Source of the DNA: an uncultured Roseovarius sp.
GTDB lineage: Bacteria; Pseudomonadota; Alphaproteobacteria; Rhodobacterales; Rhodobacteraceae
Length of the DNA: 39,643 nucleotides
Direction: 5' to 3'
Assembly: GCA_934501475.1 (NCBI GenBank)
Contig: CAKSUL010000014.1
Span: 1 to 39,643 of the forward strand
The position numbers were made by a program, and so were the translations under genes. Below are positions 17,000 to 24,907 of this stretch, one piece after another; position 1 is the stretch's first letter, and the number at the start of each line of letters is the position of its first letter. Below the pieces are notes generated by a model. That model searched no databases. It worked only from the letters and a program-made list of their open reading frames with translations, and was not told the DNA's origin.

Positions 17000-17653
17000 T
17001 CAGACGATCTTCTGTCCCGTCTTGGCCCAGTCCTTCATGAACTGATCCAGCCCCGCGGTGGTCAGCGGATGATCCGCCATCTTCTTGATCACGGCGGGGG
17101 GGGCGGTCATCACGTCGGCGCCGATCATGGCCGCCTGATAGGCGTGGTTCACCGAGCGGATGCTGGCCGCGAGGATCTGTGTCTCGAACCCGTAATTGTC
17201 ATAGATCTGACGGATATCCGAGATCAGGTCCATCCCGTCGAGGTTGATGTCGTCCAGCCGCCCGATGAAGGGGCTGATGAAGGTCGCGCCCGCCTTGGCC
17301 GCCAACAGCGCCTGATTGGCCGAGAAACACAAGGTCACGTTGACCATGCTGCCCTCATCGCTGAGCACCTTGCACGCCTTGAGGCCGGCCCAGGTCAGCG
17401 GCACCTTGACCGCGATGTTGCCGGCGATCCTGGCCAGCTTGCGGCCCTCTTCGATCATCGCGTCGGCCTCGAGGGCGACAACCTCGGCGCTGACCGGGCC
17501 ATCGACCATCTCGGCGATCTCCCTGGTCACTTCCAGAATGTCACGGCCCGATTTCAGGATCAGCGACGGGTTGGTCGTGACCCCGTCCACCATGCCCAGA
17601 TCATTGAGCTCGGCGATTTGATCGACTTCGGCGGTATCGACGAAAAATTTCAT
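17000..17653 (-). CDS. fsa: Fructose-6-phosphate aldolase / transaldolase-like
   Basis: A 217-residue cytoplasmic class I aldolase of the small transaldolase (FSA/TalC) subfamily. The Schiff-base lysine is Lys83 in [25 protein letters not shown] at the N-terminus, [10 protein letters not shown] and [19 protein letters not shown] are subfamily signatures. Members of this size are annotated either as F6P aldolase or transaldolase, and sequence alone cannot decide the reaction. The ATG at 17653 has AAGGGG upstream. It is divergent from priA, a pairing common in Rhodobacteraceae as far as I recall. Confidence 0.92.
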   Translation of the reverse strand: MKFFVDTAEVDQIAELNDLGMVDGVTTNPSLILKSGRDILEVTREIAEMVDGPVSAEVVALEADAMIEEGRKLARIAGNIAVKVPLTWAGLKACKVLSDEGSMVNVTLCFSANQALLAAKAGATFISPFIGRLDDINLDGMDLISDIRQIYDNYGFETQILAASIRSVNHAYQAAMIGADVMTAPPAVIKKMADHPLTTAGLDQFMKDWAKTGQKIV

Positions 17654-17746
17654 GGCATGGTCCCCTTGTGGCGGATTGGAGTTTTCTGCTGGTTCGTTTA
17701 CCCCATAGAGTGACCCGCTGAAACCCCCTTCGAGAGGACGCATGCC

Positions 17747-19948
17747 TTGCCCGACCCGCGGACCCGGTTCTTTGACCAAGGTGCCCTGATCGGGGTGATC
17801 ACCGCGCAGCCGCTGGACCGGATGCTGGATTACCGCGCCCCCGAGGGCGGCGCGCAGGTGGGCGCCTTTGTCGAGGTGCCGCTGGGCCCGCGCAAGGTGC
17901 TGGGCGTGGTCTGGGGGCCGGGTGCGGGCGATTTCGACCCGGCCAAGGTGCGGTCGGTGATCCGGGTGCTGGACGTCGCCCCGATGCGCGCCGAGATGCA
18001 GGAGTTTCTGGAACGCTTTGCCGCCTATACGATGACGCCGCTTGCGGCGGTTCTGCGGCTGGCGACGCGCGCGCCGGGGCTGGGCGATCCGCCGTCGATG
18101 CGCAAGGTCTATCGGCGCGGGCAGGGCCTGCCGGATCGTGCGACCGAGGCGCGCGCCCGCGTCATTGCCGCACTCGAGGAATATGGCGGGCTGGCGTTCA
18201 CGCTGAAAGAACTGTCCGACGTCGCCGGCGTGACGTCATCGGTGGTCAAGGGGCTGGTAAAGCAGGGCGTCGTCTCCGAAGAGGACACGCCGCGCGACAT
18301 GCCGTTCCGCCATCTTGAGCCGGGGCAGGGCGGCAAGGCGCTGACCGGGGATCAGGCGGCCTGCGTGGCGGCGCTGACGGTGGCGGTCAGATCGGAAGAC
18401 TATGGCACCACCCTGCTGCGCGGCGTGACCGGATCGGGCAAGACCGAAGTCTATCTCGAGGCGGTGGCCGAAACCCTGCGCCGGGGGCGGCAGGCGCTGG
18501 TGCTGCTGCCCGAAATCGCCCTCACCGCCGAATTCCTGACCCGTGTCGAGGCGCGTTTCGGCGCGCGCCCCGCCGAATGGCATTCCGGCGTCACCATGAC
18601 CGAGCGGCGGCGCACCTGGAAGATGGTCGGGCAGGGGGGCGCGCAACTGGTGGTGGGGGCGCGCTCGGCGTTGTTCCTGCCGTTTCAGGATCTGGGCCTG
18701 ATCGTGGTCGATGAGGAACATGACACCTCCTACAAACAGGAGGACGGCGTTCTCTACAATGCGCGCGACATGGCGGTGCTGCGTGCCTCGATCTGCGGCG
18801 CGCAGGTCATTCTGGCCTCGGCGACGCCCAGTCTGGAAAGCTGGGCCAATGCCGAGGCGGGCAAATATGCGCGGCTGGACCTCAGGGCGCGGTTCGGCGC
18901 GGCGGTGATGCCCGATCTGCGCGCGATCGACATGCGCGCCGAGGATCTGCCTGCCAACAGATGGATATCGCCCAGCCTTCAGGCGGCGATCGGCGCGCGC
19001 ATCGCGCAGGGCGAACAGGCGCTGTTGTTCATCAACCGGCGCGGCTATGCGCCGGTCACGATCTGCCGGGCCTGCGGGCATCAGATCGGCTGTGATCACT
19101 GCGATGCGCGCATGGTCGAGCACCGGTTTCTGGGCCGTCTCGTCTGCCATCAATGCGGCGAGACGAAAGCGATGCCCAACGCCTGCCCCGATTGCAAGGC
19201 CGAGGGCAAGCTGGCCCCGGTCGGCCCCGGTGTCGAGCGGCTGACCGAAGAGGCGGGCGCGCTGTTTCCCGAGGCGCGGATCGCGACGCTGTCGTCGGAC
19301 ATGTTCGGCAGTGCGCGCGCGCTCAAGGATCAGATCGTGCAGATTGCCCAGGGCGGCGCCGATATCGTCATCGGCACGCAACTGGTGGCCAAGGGGCACA
19401 ACTTTCCGCTGCTGACGCTGGTCGGGGTGATCGACGCCGATCTGGGCCTGCAAGGGTCGGACCTGCGCGCCGCCGAGCGCACCTTTCAGTTGATGCGGCA
19501 GGTGGCGGGGCGGGCCGGGCGTGCGCAAAAGCCGGGCACGGCCCTGTTGCAGACCTTTCAGCCCGATCACCCGGTGATCCGCGCCATCCTGTCGGGCGAC
19601 GAGGAAGGCTTCTGGCGCGCCGAGGCCGGTGAGCGGCGTCAGGCCGGTGTCCCGCCTTACGGGCGCATGGCGGGGATCATCCTGTCATCGACCGACATGC
19701 AGGACGCCTTTGACCTGGGCAACGCTTTGGCGCGCAATGACGCGGCGTTGCGCGCGATCGGCGCGCAGGTCTATGGCCCCGCCCCGGCCCCGATCGCGCG
19801 GGTGCGCGGGCGCCATCGCGTGCGCCTGCTGGTCAAGGCCCCCAAGGCCGCGCCGCTGCAACCCGCCCTGACGAAATGGATTGCGGGCGCGCGCGTGCCC
19901 AGATCCACCCGGCTGAGCGTCGATATCGACCCGCAAAGTTTCTACTGA
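17747..19948 (+). CDS. priA: Primosomal protein N' (replication restart helicase)
   Basis: A 733-residue DEXH helicase that reloads the replisome at stalled forks. The N-terminal DNA-binding domain (about 1-105) is followed by Walker [15 protein letters not shown] (227-240) and Walker B DEEH (322-325). Eight zinc-binding cysteines (440, 443, 449, 452, 467, 470, 480, 483) follow, then helicase motifs [12 protein letters not shown] and QVAGRAGRA. Translation appears to start at TTG at 17747, with GAGAGG about 10 bases upstream. A nearby ATG at 17743 is out of frame. It is divergent from fsa. Confidence 0.97.
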   Translation: MPDPRTRFFDQGALIGVITAQPLDRMLDYRAPEGGAQVGAFVEVPLGPRKVLGVVWGPGAGDFDPAKVRSVIRVLDVAPMRAEMQEFLERFAAYTMTPLAAVLRLATRAPGLGDPPSMRKVYRRGQGLPDRATEARARVIAALEEYGGLAFTLKELSDVAGVTSSVVKGLVKQGVVSEEDTPRDMPFRHLEPGQGGKALTGDQAACVAALTVAVRSEDYGTTLLRGVTGSGKTEVYLEAVAETLRRGRQALVLLPEIALTAEFLTRVEARFGARPAEWHSGVTMTERRRTWKMVGQGGAQLVVGARSALFLPFQDLGLIVVDEEHDTSYKQEDGVLYNARDMAVLRASICGAQVILASATPSLESWANAEAGKYARLDLRARFGAAVMPDLRAIDMRAEDLPANRWISPSLQAAIGARIAQGEQALLFINRRGYAPVTICRACGHQIGCDHCDARMVEHRFLGRLVCHQCGETKAMPNACPDCKAEGKLAPVGPGVERLTEEAGALFPEARIATLSSDMFGSARALKDQIVQIAQGGADIVIGTQLVAKGHNFPLLTLVGVIDADLGLQGSDLRAAERTFQLMRQVAGRAGRAQKPGTALLQTFQPDHPVIRAILSGDEEGFWRAEAGERRQAGVPPYGRMAGIILSSTDMQDAFDLGNALARNDAALRAIGAQVYGPAPAPIARVRGRHRVRLLVKAPKAAPLQPALTKWIAGARVPRSTRLSVDIDPQSFY

Positions 19949-20045
19949 AGGCATGGCACGCCGGTGCGGAGGCTGCCCCCTCGCCAAAGCGGCGCGATGG
20001 CATTAAGCAGGATCAGGACCGCCGGTCGCGCCGCATGGCCCGCGC

Positions 20046-20081
20046 GCCCGAATAACCCCTGAAGCCCGAATAACCCCTGAA
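20046..20081. repeat. 18-bp tandem duplication upstream of prmA
   Basis: GCCCGAATAACCCCTGAA occurs twice, head to tail and identical (20046-20063 and 20064-20081), directly before the prmA ribosome binding region and ATG at 20094. Confidence 0.9.
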
Positions 20082-20093
20082 GAAAGCCTGCAC

Positions 20094-20978
20094 ATGCCGA
20101 CATTCACCGCCCTCACCACGCTGCCCGACAAGGCCAGCGCCGAGGCATTGGCCCAAGAGATCGAAACCCTCACGCCGGAACCGACCGGCATCGGCGTGTT
20201 CGAGATCGAAGACGGCAGCGAAACATGGGAGGTCGGCGCCTATTTCGAGGAAAAGCCCGACATCGCCGCGCTGGAACTGCTGGCCGCCCTGCATGGCGCG
20301 CGCCCATTTGCGGTCTCGGAACTGCCCGAAACCGATTGGGTCGCCAAAGTGATGCGCGAATTGACGCCGGTCGTGGCCGGGCGGTTCTTTGTCTATGGCA
20401 GCCATGACGCCGACAAGGTGCCCGCCGGGTCCGAGCCCCTGCTGATCGAGGCGGCGATGGCCTTTGGCACCGGGCATCACGGCACCACGCAGGGCTGTCT
20501 GCGCGCGCTGGACCGGCTGGCCGATGGCGGCTTTGTCGGGCGCTCGGTCGCCGATATCGGCTGTGGCACCGCGGTGCTGGCGATGGCGGCGGCGCGGATC
20601 TGGCCCGGCACCATTCTGGCCAGTGACATTGATGAGGTCGCGGTCGAGGTGGCGGGCGTCAACGTGGCCGCCAACGGGCTGAACGGGCGGGTGCGCTGCA
20701 TCGAGGCGGGTGGCTTTGATCATCCCGAATTGCACGACGCCGCGCCGTTCGATCTGATCTTTGCCAATATCCTCAAGGGGCCGCTGATCGACCTCGCGCC
20801 CGAGATGACGGCGAATCTGGCACCGGGGGGATATGTGATTCTGTCGGGCCTTCTCAACCAGCAGGCCCCCGAGGTGATCGAGGTTTATACACGCTGCGGA
20901 AACAGTCTGCGCCATAGCGAAGAGATTGGTGACTGGACCACTCTAATGCTTCAAAAAAATGACATAAATTCAAGGTAA
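20094..20978 (+). CDS. prmA: Ribosomal protein L11 methyltransferase
   Basis: This cytoplasmic enzyme trimethylates ribosomal protein L11. The 294-residue protein has an N-terminal L11-binding region (about 1-100) and a SAM-binding domain with AMAFGTGHHGTTQGCLRAL and DIGCGTAVLAMAAA. The catalytic-site motif IFANILKGPLIDLAPEM is also present. Length is normal. The start at 20094 follows the 18-bp duplication. It lies 145 bases after priA, so it may share its transcript. The last part of the gene and the region after it are clearly AT-richer than the rest. Confidence 0.95.
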   Translation: MPTFTALTTLPDKASAEALAQEIETLTPEPTGIGVFEIEDGSETWEVGAYFEEKPDIAALELLAALHGARPFAVSELPETDWVAKVMRELTPVVAGRFFVYGSHDADKVPAGSEPLLIEAAMAFGTGHHGTTQGCLRALDRLADGGFVGRSVADIGCGTAVLAMAAARIWPGTILASDIDEVAVEVAGVNVAANGLNGRVRCIEAGGFDHPELHDAAPFDLIFANILKGPLIDLAPEMTANLAPGGYVILSGLLNQQAPEVIEVYTRCGNSLRHSEEIGDWTTLMLQKNDINSR

Positions 20979-21074
20979 AAGCAGCCGAAATGGGGCGATT
21001 GCCCCAAAAATGCCACAATTCAAACTTAGTTTCGACTTGTGATCTGGCGGGGGCCGGAAAGCTGGAAGCTGCTG

Positions 21075-21416
21075 ATGACTTATGTATCAAATGGGTTTGC
21101 GAACCGTCTCAAAACTGTCGAGCGCAAGCGCGCTCGCCTGGCACGCGGTTATGAATGCAAGGTCGGCTCGGACGGGCTGATCGTGTTCCGCCCCAAGCGG
21201 CGTCACAGATCCCTGCCGGTGCGCGGCGTTCTTTTGATGATGATCGGCTTTTTCGGCTTCAAGGGTGTCATCCTGGCCCAGATCGGCAGCGCGGTCTATC
21301 AGCAACGTGTCGATGCCCTGGCCGAAGGCAGCTGGTTTGAGCAGTTCGGCAGCATGATCATGCAGATCGACCCCATCGCGACCGAATTCGCCCGCCTGTT
21401 CGCCCCGTTTCTCTAG
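21075..21416 (+). CDS. Small single-pass membrane protein, function unknown
   Basis: A 113-residue protein with a basic N-terminus (RLKTVERKRARLARGYECKV), a stretch of basic residues (PKRRHRS) and one hydrophobic segment (VLLMMIGFFGFKGVILAQIG, about residues 53-72). A C-terminal domain of about 40 residues follows and would face the periplasm by the positive-inside rule. GGAAG sits 6 bases before the ATG at 21075; an ATG at 21039 is less likely. I recognise no family. A weak GCCC/GGGC stem and seven T follow its stop. Confidence 0.7.
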   Translation: MTYVSNGFANRLKTVERKRARLARGYECKVGSDGLIVFRPKRRHRSLPVRGVLLMMIGFFGFKGVILAQIGSAVYQQRVDALAEGSWFEQFGSMIMQIDPIATEFARLFAPFL

Positions 21417-21427
21417 GGCATTTTTTT
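21402..21427 (+). terminator. Weak hairpin with T7 at the end of the membrane protein gene
   Basis: GCCC (21402-21405) pairs with GGGC (21416-21419), followed after one base by seven T (21421-21427). The stem overlaps the stop codon. It is short, so efficiency is doubtful. Confidence 0.4.
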
Positions 21428-21494
21428 ACCAGTATCCCGGTCATGCGTTTCGGACCGGTCCGCGTTCCTCCTTTGACGAGGCCTCTCTCAAGGC

Positions 21495-21532
21495 AAAAGA
21501 CCCTGCGCCCCATTTCGGGCGCAGGGTCTTTT
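21495..21532. terminator. Strong bidirectional intrinsic terminator
   Basis: A perfect 16-bp stem (21495-21510 with 21517-21532) has a 6-base loop, an A4 start and a T4 end. It lies between the plus-strand membrane protein gene and the minus-strand DUF1127 gene and can serve both. Confidence 0.88.
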
Positions 21533-21572
21533 CAATTGCGGTGCGGGCAAGATAACCATGGTGCGGACAAGG

Positions 21573-21625
21573 AAACGGCGTCTCGGCCATCTCCCGAAGC
21601 GGGCTCAGGCCGAAACGCCGTTTTT
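21573..21625. terminator. Long hairpin downstream of DUF1127, terminator-like on the plus strand
   Basis: Bases 21573-21588 pair with 21608-21623 with one mismatch, and an inner CCC/GGG stem caps it. A T5 tract (21621-21625) follows on the plus strand. On the minus strand the tail is only TTTCCTT, so read from DUF1127 it may be a structured 3'-UTR element rather than a stop. Confidence 0.6.
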
Positions 21626-21639
21626 CATCTGATCCGTGC

Positions 21640-21690
21640 CCTGGATCATCCCCGCCACACCCCAAGGAGGGCAAAGGGGCGGCAGGGCGA
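21640..21690 (-). ncRNA. Candidate CCCUCC-loop small RNA in the DUF1127 3' region
   Basis: Read on the minus strand, just after the DUF1127 stop, CCGCCCC and GGGG...CGG can form a stem that leaves UUUGCCCUCCUU in the loop. DUF1127 genes in Rhodobacter sphaeroides are followed by CcsR RNAs (cuckoo RNA family) with CCUCCUCCC in loops. The position matches but the loop sequence is not identical, so this is a candidate only. Confidence 0.3.
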
Positions 21691-21696
21691 TCCGGT

Positions 21697-21885
21697 TCAG
21701 GCGCGGGCAGTGATGCTGTTGATGTCGGCGCGTGTCAGGCCGATATCGTCCAGTTCGCGATCGGTCAGGGCCGACAATGCCTTGCGGGTTGCGCGCGCGT
21801 CATTCCATGCCGCCAGAGCAGCGAAAGTGCTGGCAAATGCGTTGTTGAAAAAATTGGTGTTGCGGGTTGTTTCGATAACGGCCAT
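21697..21885 (-). CDS. DUF1127 (YjiS-like) small protein
   Basis: A 62-residue protein. The DUF1127 core is at the C-terminus (FAALAAWNDARATRKALSAL, then LTDRELDDIGLTRADI), after a short MAVIETTRNTNFFNNAF segment. Members in Rhodobacter sphaeroides (CcaF1) bind RNA and act with stress-induced CcsR RNAs; in other alphaproteobacteria they affect metabolism and stress responses. The ATG at 21885 has GAGG 9 bases upstream. A possible upstream ORF ends only 2 bases before this start. It is convergent with the membrane protein gene, and the two share the strong terminator. Confidence 0.88.
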   Translation of the reverse strand: MAVIETTRNTNFFNNAFASTFAALAAWNDARATRKALSALTDRELDDIGLTRADINSITARA

Positions 21886-21887
21886 AT

Positions 21888-22085
21888 CTATAATCCTCGT
21901 GAATGTCGGACGCTTCCGGTGTTGTGTTGACTGGCAGATAGGCCGCCCGGCCAGATCGGGCAGGCTGCGTAATTGCATAGGCCGTATGCGTTTTTTGCAT
22001 AGGTCGGCATGCCCGGTAAGTCATTGATATAAAGCACATATTTTTTCACGATCCATTTGCTGAAAGTTTGAATGAGATAGCGCAT
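21888..22085 (-). CDS. Possible small upstream ORF before DUF1127
   Basis: A 65-codon open frame starts MRYLIQTFSKWIVKKYVLYI. It has a good ribosome binding site (TTGAGGGG, 8-9 bases before the ATG) and a stop that ends 2 bases before the DUF1127 start, overlapping that gene's ribosome binding region. The N-terminal half looks like an amphipathic or membrane-binding helix. The C-terminal half looks like random coding. I do not recognise it. It could be a real small protein, a coupling leader ORF, or chance. Confidence 0.3.
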   Translation of the reverse strand: MRYLIQTFSKWIVKKYVLYINDLPGMPTYAKNAYGLCNYAACPIWPGGLSASQHNTGSVRHSRGL

Positions 22086-22142
22086 GGGTTTTGCCCCTCA
22101 AAGAGTGACTGAAATATCACATTTTTATTCTGCTTGGCGTTT

Positions 22143-22157
22143 GTTCCCGTTTCGTGC
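22143..22157 (+). promoter_or_regulatory. Candidate LexA (SOS) box upstream of ruvC
   Basis: GTTC-N7-GTGC, one base off the alphaproteobacterial LexA consensus GTTC-N7-GTTC, lies 36 bases before the ruvC ATG. With one mismatch in so short a site, chance is a real possibility. Confidence 0.25.
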
Positions 22158-22193
22158 TAGATCGATTCAAGGCACCAGAGCAGGGCAAAAAAC

Positions 22194-22700
22194 ATGCGGG
22201 TATTGGGCGTGGACCCCGGATTGCGCAACCTCGGCTGGGGCGTGATCGACGTTGAGGGCAGCCGCCTGACCCATGTGGCGAACGGCACCTGCCATTCCAC
22301 GGGCGATGATCTGGCATTGCGGTTGCTGTCGCTGTTCGAGCAATTGGGCGCGGTGCTGCGCGAATTTGCCCCTGAAACCGCCGCGGTCGAGCAGACCTTC
22401 GTCAACAAGGACGGTGCGGCAACGCTGAAACTGGGCCAGGCGCGCGGCGTCGCCCTGCTGGCCCCGGCGCATTTCGGCATCCCGGTGGGGGAATATGCGC
22501 CCAACAAGGTCAAGAAGACCGTTGTCGGTGTCGGCCACGCCACCAAGGACCAGATTTCCCACATGGTAAAGATGCAATTGCCCGGCGTCGTGCTGCACAG
22601 TGCCGACGCCGCCGATGCGCTGGCCATCGCCATCTGCCACGCCCATTACGCGCGCAGCGCCGCCACGCTGGGCCGCCTGTCACGAAAGGTCAGCGCATGA
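22194..22700 (+). CDS. ruvC: Crossover junction endodeoxyribonuclease RuvC
   Basis: This enzyme cuts Holliday junctions at the end of recombination repair. The 168-residue dimeric nuclease shows its acidic active site: Asp7 in [13 protein letters not shown], the glutamate in AAVEQTF and the aspartates in [15 protein letters not shown]. It is the first gene of a ruvC-ruvA-ruvB operon, and its stop overlaps the ruvA start by 4 bases. Sequence and length are fully typical. Confidence 0.97.
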   Translation: MRVLGVDPGLRNLGWGVIDVEGSRLTHVANGTCHSTGDDLALRLLSLFEQLGAVLREFAPETAAVEQTFVNKDGAATLKLGQARGVALLAPAHFGIPVGEYAPNKVKKTVVGVGHATKDQISHMVKMQLPGVVLHSADAADALAIAICHAHYARSAATLGRLSRKVSA

Positions 22701-23368
22701 TCGGGCGCATCGCAGGGCGGATCGACTATCGCGGCATGGATCATGTGCTGATCGACGTGCGCGGCGTCGGATACCTTGTCTATGTCACGGATCGCACGTT
22801 GCAGGCCCTGCCGGGCGTCGGCGAGCATGCGGCCCTTTATACCGATCTGCTGGTGCGCGAGGATCTGTTGCAGCTGTTCGGGTTCACAACGCTGGTGGAA
22901 AAGGAATGGCACCGCCTGTTGATGTCGGTGCAGGGTGTTGGCGCCAAGGCGTCGCTTGCCATTCTGGGCGCGCTGGGCCCGGAGGGGGTGGGGCGCGCGA
23001 TTGCGCTGGGCGACTGGAACAGCGTCAAGGCCGCCAGGGGGGTCGGCCCCAAGACCGCGCAGCGCGTGGTCAATGAACTCAAGGACAAGGCGCCCGAGAT
23101 CATGGCGATGGGCACCGGCCCGGCCCTTGCCGCGCCGCTGGCGGACGCGCCCGACCCGGACGTGATCGAACCGGGGCCGGCGCGGGGCGCACCCGCCCCC
23201 ACAGCAAACCCGAGCGCGCAGGCCGAGGCGCTGTCGGCGCTCTCGAATCTCGGCTATGCCCCGGGTGAGGCCGCAGGTGCCGTCGCGCAGGCCAGCGGTG
23301 ACGCCCCCGACGCCGACACGCCCGCCCTGATCCGCGCGGCGCTGAAACTGCTGGCCCCCAAGGGATAA
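22697..23368 (+). CDS. ruvA: Holliday junction branch migration protein RuvA
   Basis: This tetrameric protein binds the four-way junction and recruits RuvB. The N-terminal OB fold begins [20 protein letters not shown]. Two helix-hairpin-helix motifs follow ([16 protein letters not shown] and [14 protein letters not shown]). A flexible alanine/proline-rich linker leads to the C-terminal RuvB-binding domain ([19 protein letters not shown]). At 223 residues it is slightly longer than E. coli RuvA (203), and the extra length is in the linker. It overlaps ruvC by 4 bases, and ruvB follows within 3 bases. Confidence 0.97.
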   Translation: MIGRIAGRIDYRGMDHVLIDVRGVGYLVYVTDRTLQALPGVGEHAALYTDLLVREDLLQLFGFTTLVEKEWHRLLMSVQGVGAKASLAILGALGPEGVGRAIALGDWNSVKAARGVGPKTAQRVVNELKDKAPEIMAMGTGPALAAPLADAPDPDVIEPGPARGAPAPTANPSAQAEALSALSNLGYAPGEAAGAVAQASGDAPDADTPALIRAALKLLAPKG

Positions 23369-23371
23369 GTG

Positions 23372-24400
23372 ATGAGCGACCCCGATCCCACCCTGCGCCC
23401 CGCCCCCCTGCCTGAGGATTTCGACCGCAGCCTGCGCCCGCAGGCGCTGAGCGAATTCATCGGTCAGGCCGAGGCGCGCGCGAATTTGCGGGTGTTCATC
23501 CAGTCCGCCCGTCAGCGCGGCGAGGCGATGGACCACACGCTGTTTCACGGCCCCCCCGGTCTGGGCAAGACGACGCTGGCGCAGATCATGGCGCGCGAAC
23601 TGGGCGTCGGGTTTCGCATGACCTCGGGGCCGGTTCTGGCCAAGGCGGGCGATCTGGCGGCGATCCTGACCAATCTCGAGGCGCGCGATGTCCTGTTCAT
23701 CGACGAGATCCACCGCCTCAACCCGGTCGTCGAAGAGGTGCTCTATCCCGCGCTTGAGGATTTCGAACTGGATCTGGTGATCGGCGAAGGCCCCGCCGCG
23801 CGCACCGTCCGGATCGAGTTGCAGCCCTTCACGCTGGTCGGGGCGACCACCCGTCTGGGCCTGCTGACCACGCCGTTGCGGGACCGTTTCGGCATTCCCA
23901 CGCGGTTGCAATTCTACACGGTGGATGAATTGCATGAGATCGTGGTGCGCAATGCCGCGCTGCTGAACATCCCCACCGCCACGGACGGGGCGCTGGAAAT
24001 CGCGCGGCGCGCACGCGGCACGCCGCGCATCGCCGGGCGGCTGTTGCGCCGGGTGGTGGATTTTGCGGTGGTCGAGGGCGATGGCACCATCACCCGCGCG
24101 CTGGCCGACAATGCGCTGAACCGACTGGGGGTGGATCATCTGGGGCTGGACGGGGCCGATCGTCGCTATCTGCGCCTGATTGCCGAGGCCTATCAGGGCG
24201 GCCCCGTCGGCATCGAGACGATGAGCGCAGCGCTGTCGGAATCGCGCGACGCGCTGGAAGAGGTGATCGAGCCGTTCCTGCTGCAACAGGGTCTCATTCA
24301 GCGCACCCCGCGCGGGCGGATGCTGGCGCAGCGGGCATGGACGCATCTGGGCCTTGCCGCGCCGCCCGTCAAAGGCCAGAGCGACCTGTTCGAGGGCTGA
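23372..24400 (+). CDS. ruvB: Holliday junction branch migration ATPase RuvB
   Basis: This hexameric AAA+ motor drives branch migration with RuvA. The 342-residue protein carries Walker [13 protein letters not shown], Walker [12 protein letters not shown], sensor 1 [18 protein letters not shown] and a C-terminal winged helix with TPRGR. The ATG at 23372 has AAGGGA 6 bases upstream. A GTG at 23369, directly after the ruvA stop, is an alternative that adds one residue. It ends the operon and converges with the GFA-family gene. Confidence 0.97.
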   Translation: MSDPDPTLRPAPLPEDFDRSLRPQALSEFIGQAEARANLRVFIQSARQRGEAMDHTLFHGPPGLGKTTLAQIMARELGVGFRMTSGPVLAKAGDLAAILTNLEARDVLFIDEIHRLNPVVEEVLYPALEDFELDLVIGEGPAARTVRIELQPFTLVGATTRLGLLTTPLRDRFGIPTRLQFYTVDELHEIVVRNAALLNIPTATDGALEIARRARGTPRIAGRLLRRVVDFAVVEGDGTITRALADNALNRLGVDHLGLDGADRRYLRLIAEAYQGGPVGIETMSAALSESRDALEEVIEPFLLQQGLIQRTPRGRMLAQRAWTHLGLAAPPVKGQSDLFEG

Positions 24401-24418
24401 AATAGCCCGCGCAACGCC

Positions 24419-24844
24419 CTATTCGGGCGCATACATCGCAAATACCTCGGCCCCGGTCATCTTGCGCGTGTCCTGCGCAAAGCTGTATCCATCCGGCTTG
24501 GACTCGATGAAAATCTCATCGCTCAGCGCGACGCCGTTGGCATCGTCCAGCGTTCCGAGGCTCATCTCATAGTTGCCCTGATGCGGGCCGGGGGTGGTGA
24601 GGCGATAGAACAGGCTGCTGCCGCAGGTCTTGCAGAACCCCCGCTCGGCCCAGTCCGAGGATGGGTAGGTGGCGATGATGCCCTCGCCGTCAAACTGCAC
24701 GTCCTCCGCCGGGACGCTATAGGCCAGAAAAACGCCGCCGGACCATTTTCGGCACATGGCGCAATGGCAGGCGGTGGTGGTTTTCGGGGCGGATGTGATC
24801 GTATAGCGCACCGCGCCGCACAGGCAGGAACCGGTTTTCGACAT
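24419..24844 (-). CDS. GFA family (glutathione-dependent formaldehyde-activating-like) zinc protein
   Basis: A 141-residue protein of the GFA/CENP-V fold. It has the zinc-binding cysteine sets GSCLCGAVRY near the N-terminus, CHCAMCRKWSG around residues 27-37 and FCKTCGSSLFYR around residue 70. Founding members were linked to S-hydroxymethylglutathione formation, but most paralogs have no proven activity, so only the family is assigned. The ATG at 24844 has GGAGA about 9 bases upstream. It is downstream of the flavoprotein gene on the same strand (63-base gap). Confidence 0.9.
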   Translation of the reverse strand: MSKTGSCLCGAVRYTITSAPKTTTACHCAMCRKWSGGVFLAYSVPAEDVQFDGEGIIATYPSSDWAERGFCKTCGSSLFYRLTTPGPHQGNYEMSLGTLDDANGVALSDEIFIESKPDGYSFAQDTRKMTGAEVFAMYAPE

Positions 24845-24907
24845 GGGAAATCTCCGCGTTGAGGGATGAAGGATCGGCCCCGATCTTGTCACAACGCGCC
24901 TTGCCTG

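Larger units (their letters stand above)
21886..22193. other. Divergent intergenic region DUF1127 / ruvC
   Basis: About 308 bases, AT-richer than average (22020-22130), hold the promoters of the DUF1127 and ruvC transcripts. The possible small ORF (21888-22085) and a LexA-like site (22143-22157) fall inside it. Confidence 0.5.

Noticed and set aside
17096..17103. A run of eight G, considered as a phase-variable tract.
   Set aside because: It lies inside fsa and encodes part of the conserved APPAV segment, so it is explained by codon use.
18236..19570. A 444-codon minus-strand open frame inside priA.
   Set aside because: It is antisense to PriA, whose motifs are all intact; there is no independent ribosome binding site or family resemblance.
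20991..21006. The hairpin tggggc-gatt-gcccca after prmA, considered as a terminator.
   Set aside because: On the plus strand it is followed by A residues, not T; no minus-strand gene ends there.
22646..24346. A 566-codon minus-strand open frame opposite ruvA and ruvB.
   Set aside because: It is antisense to two well-identified genes, with low-complexity shadow composition.
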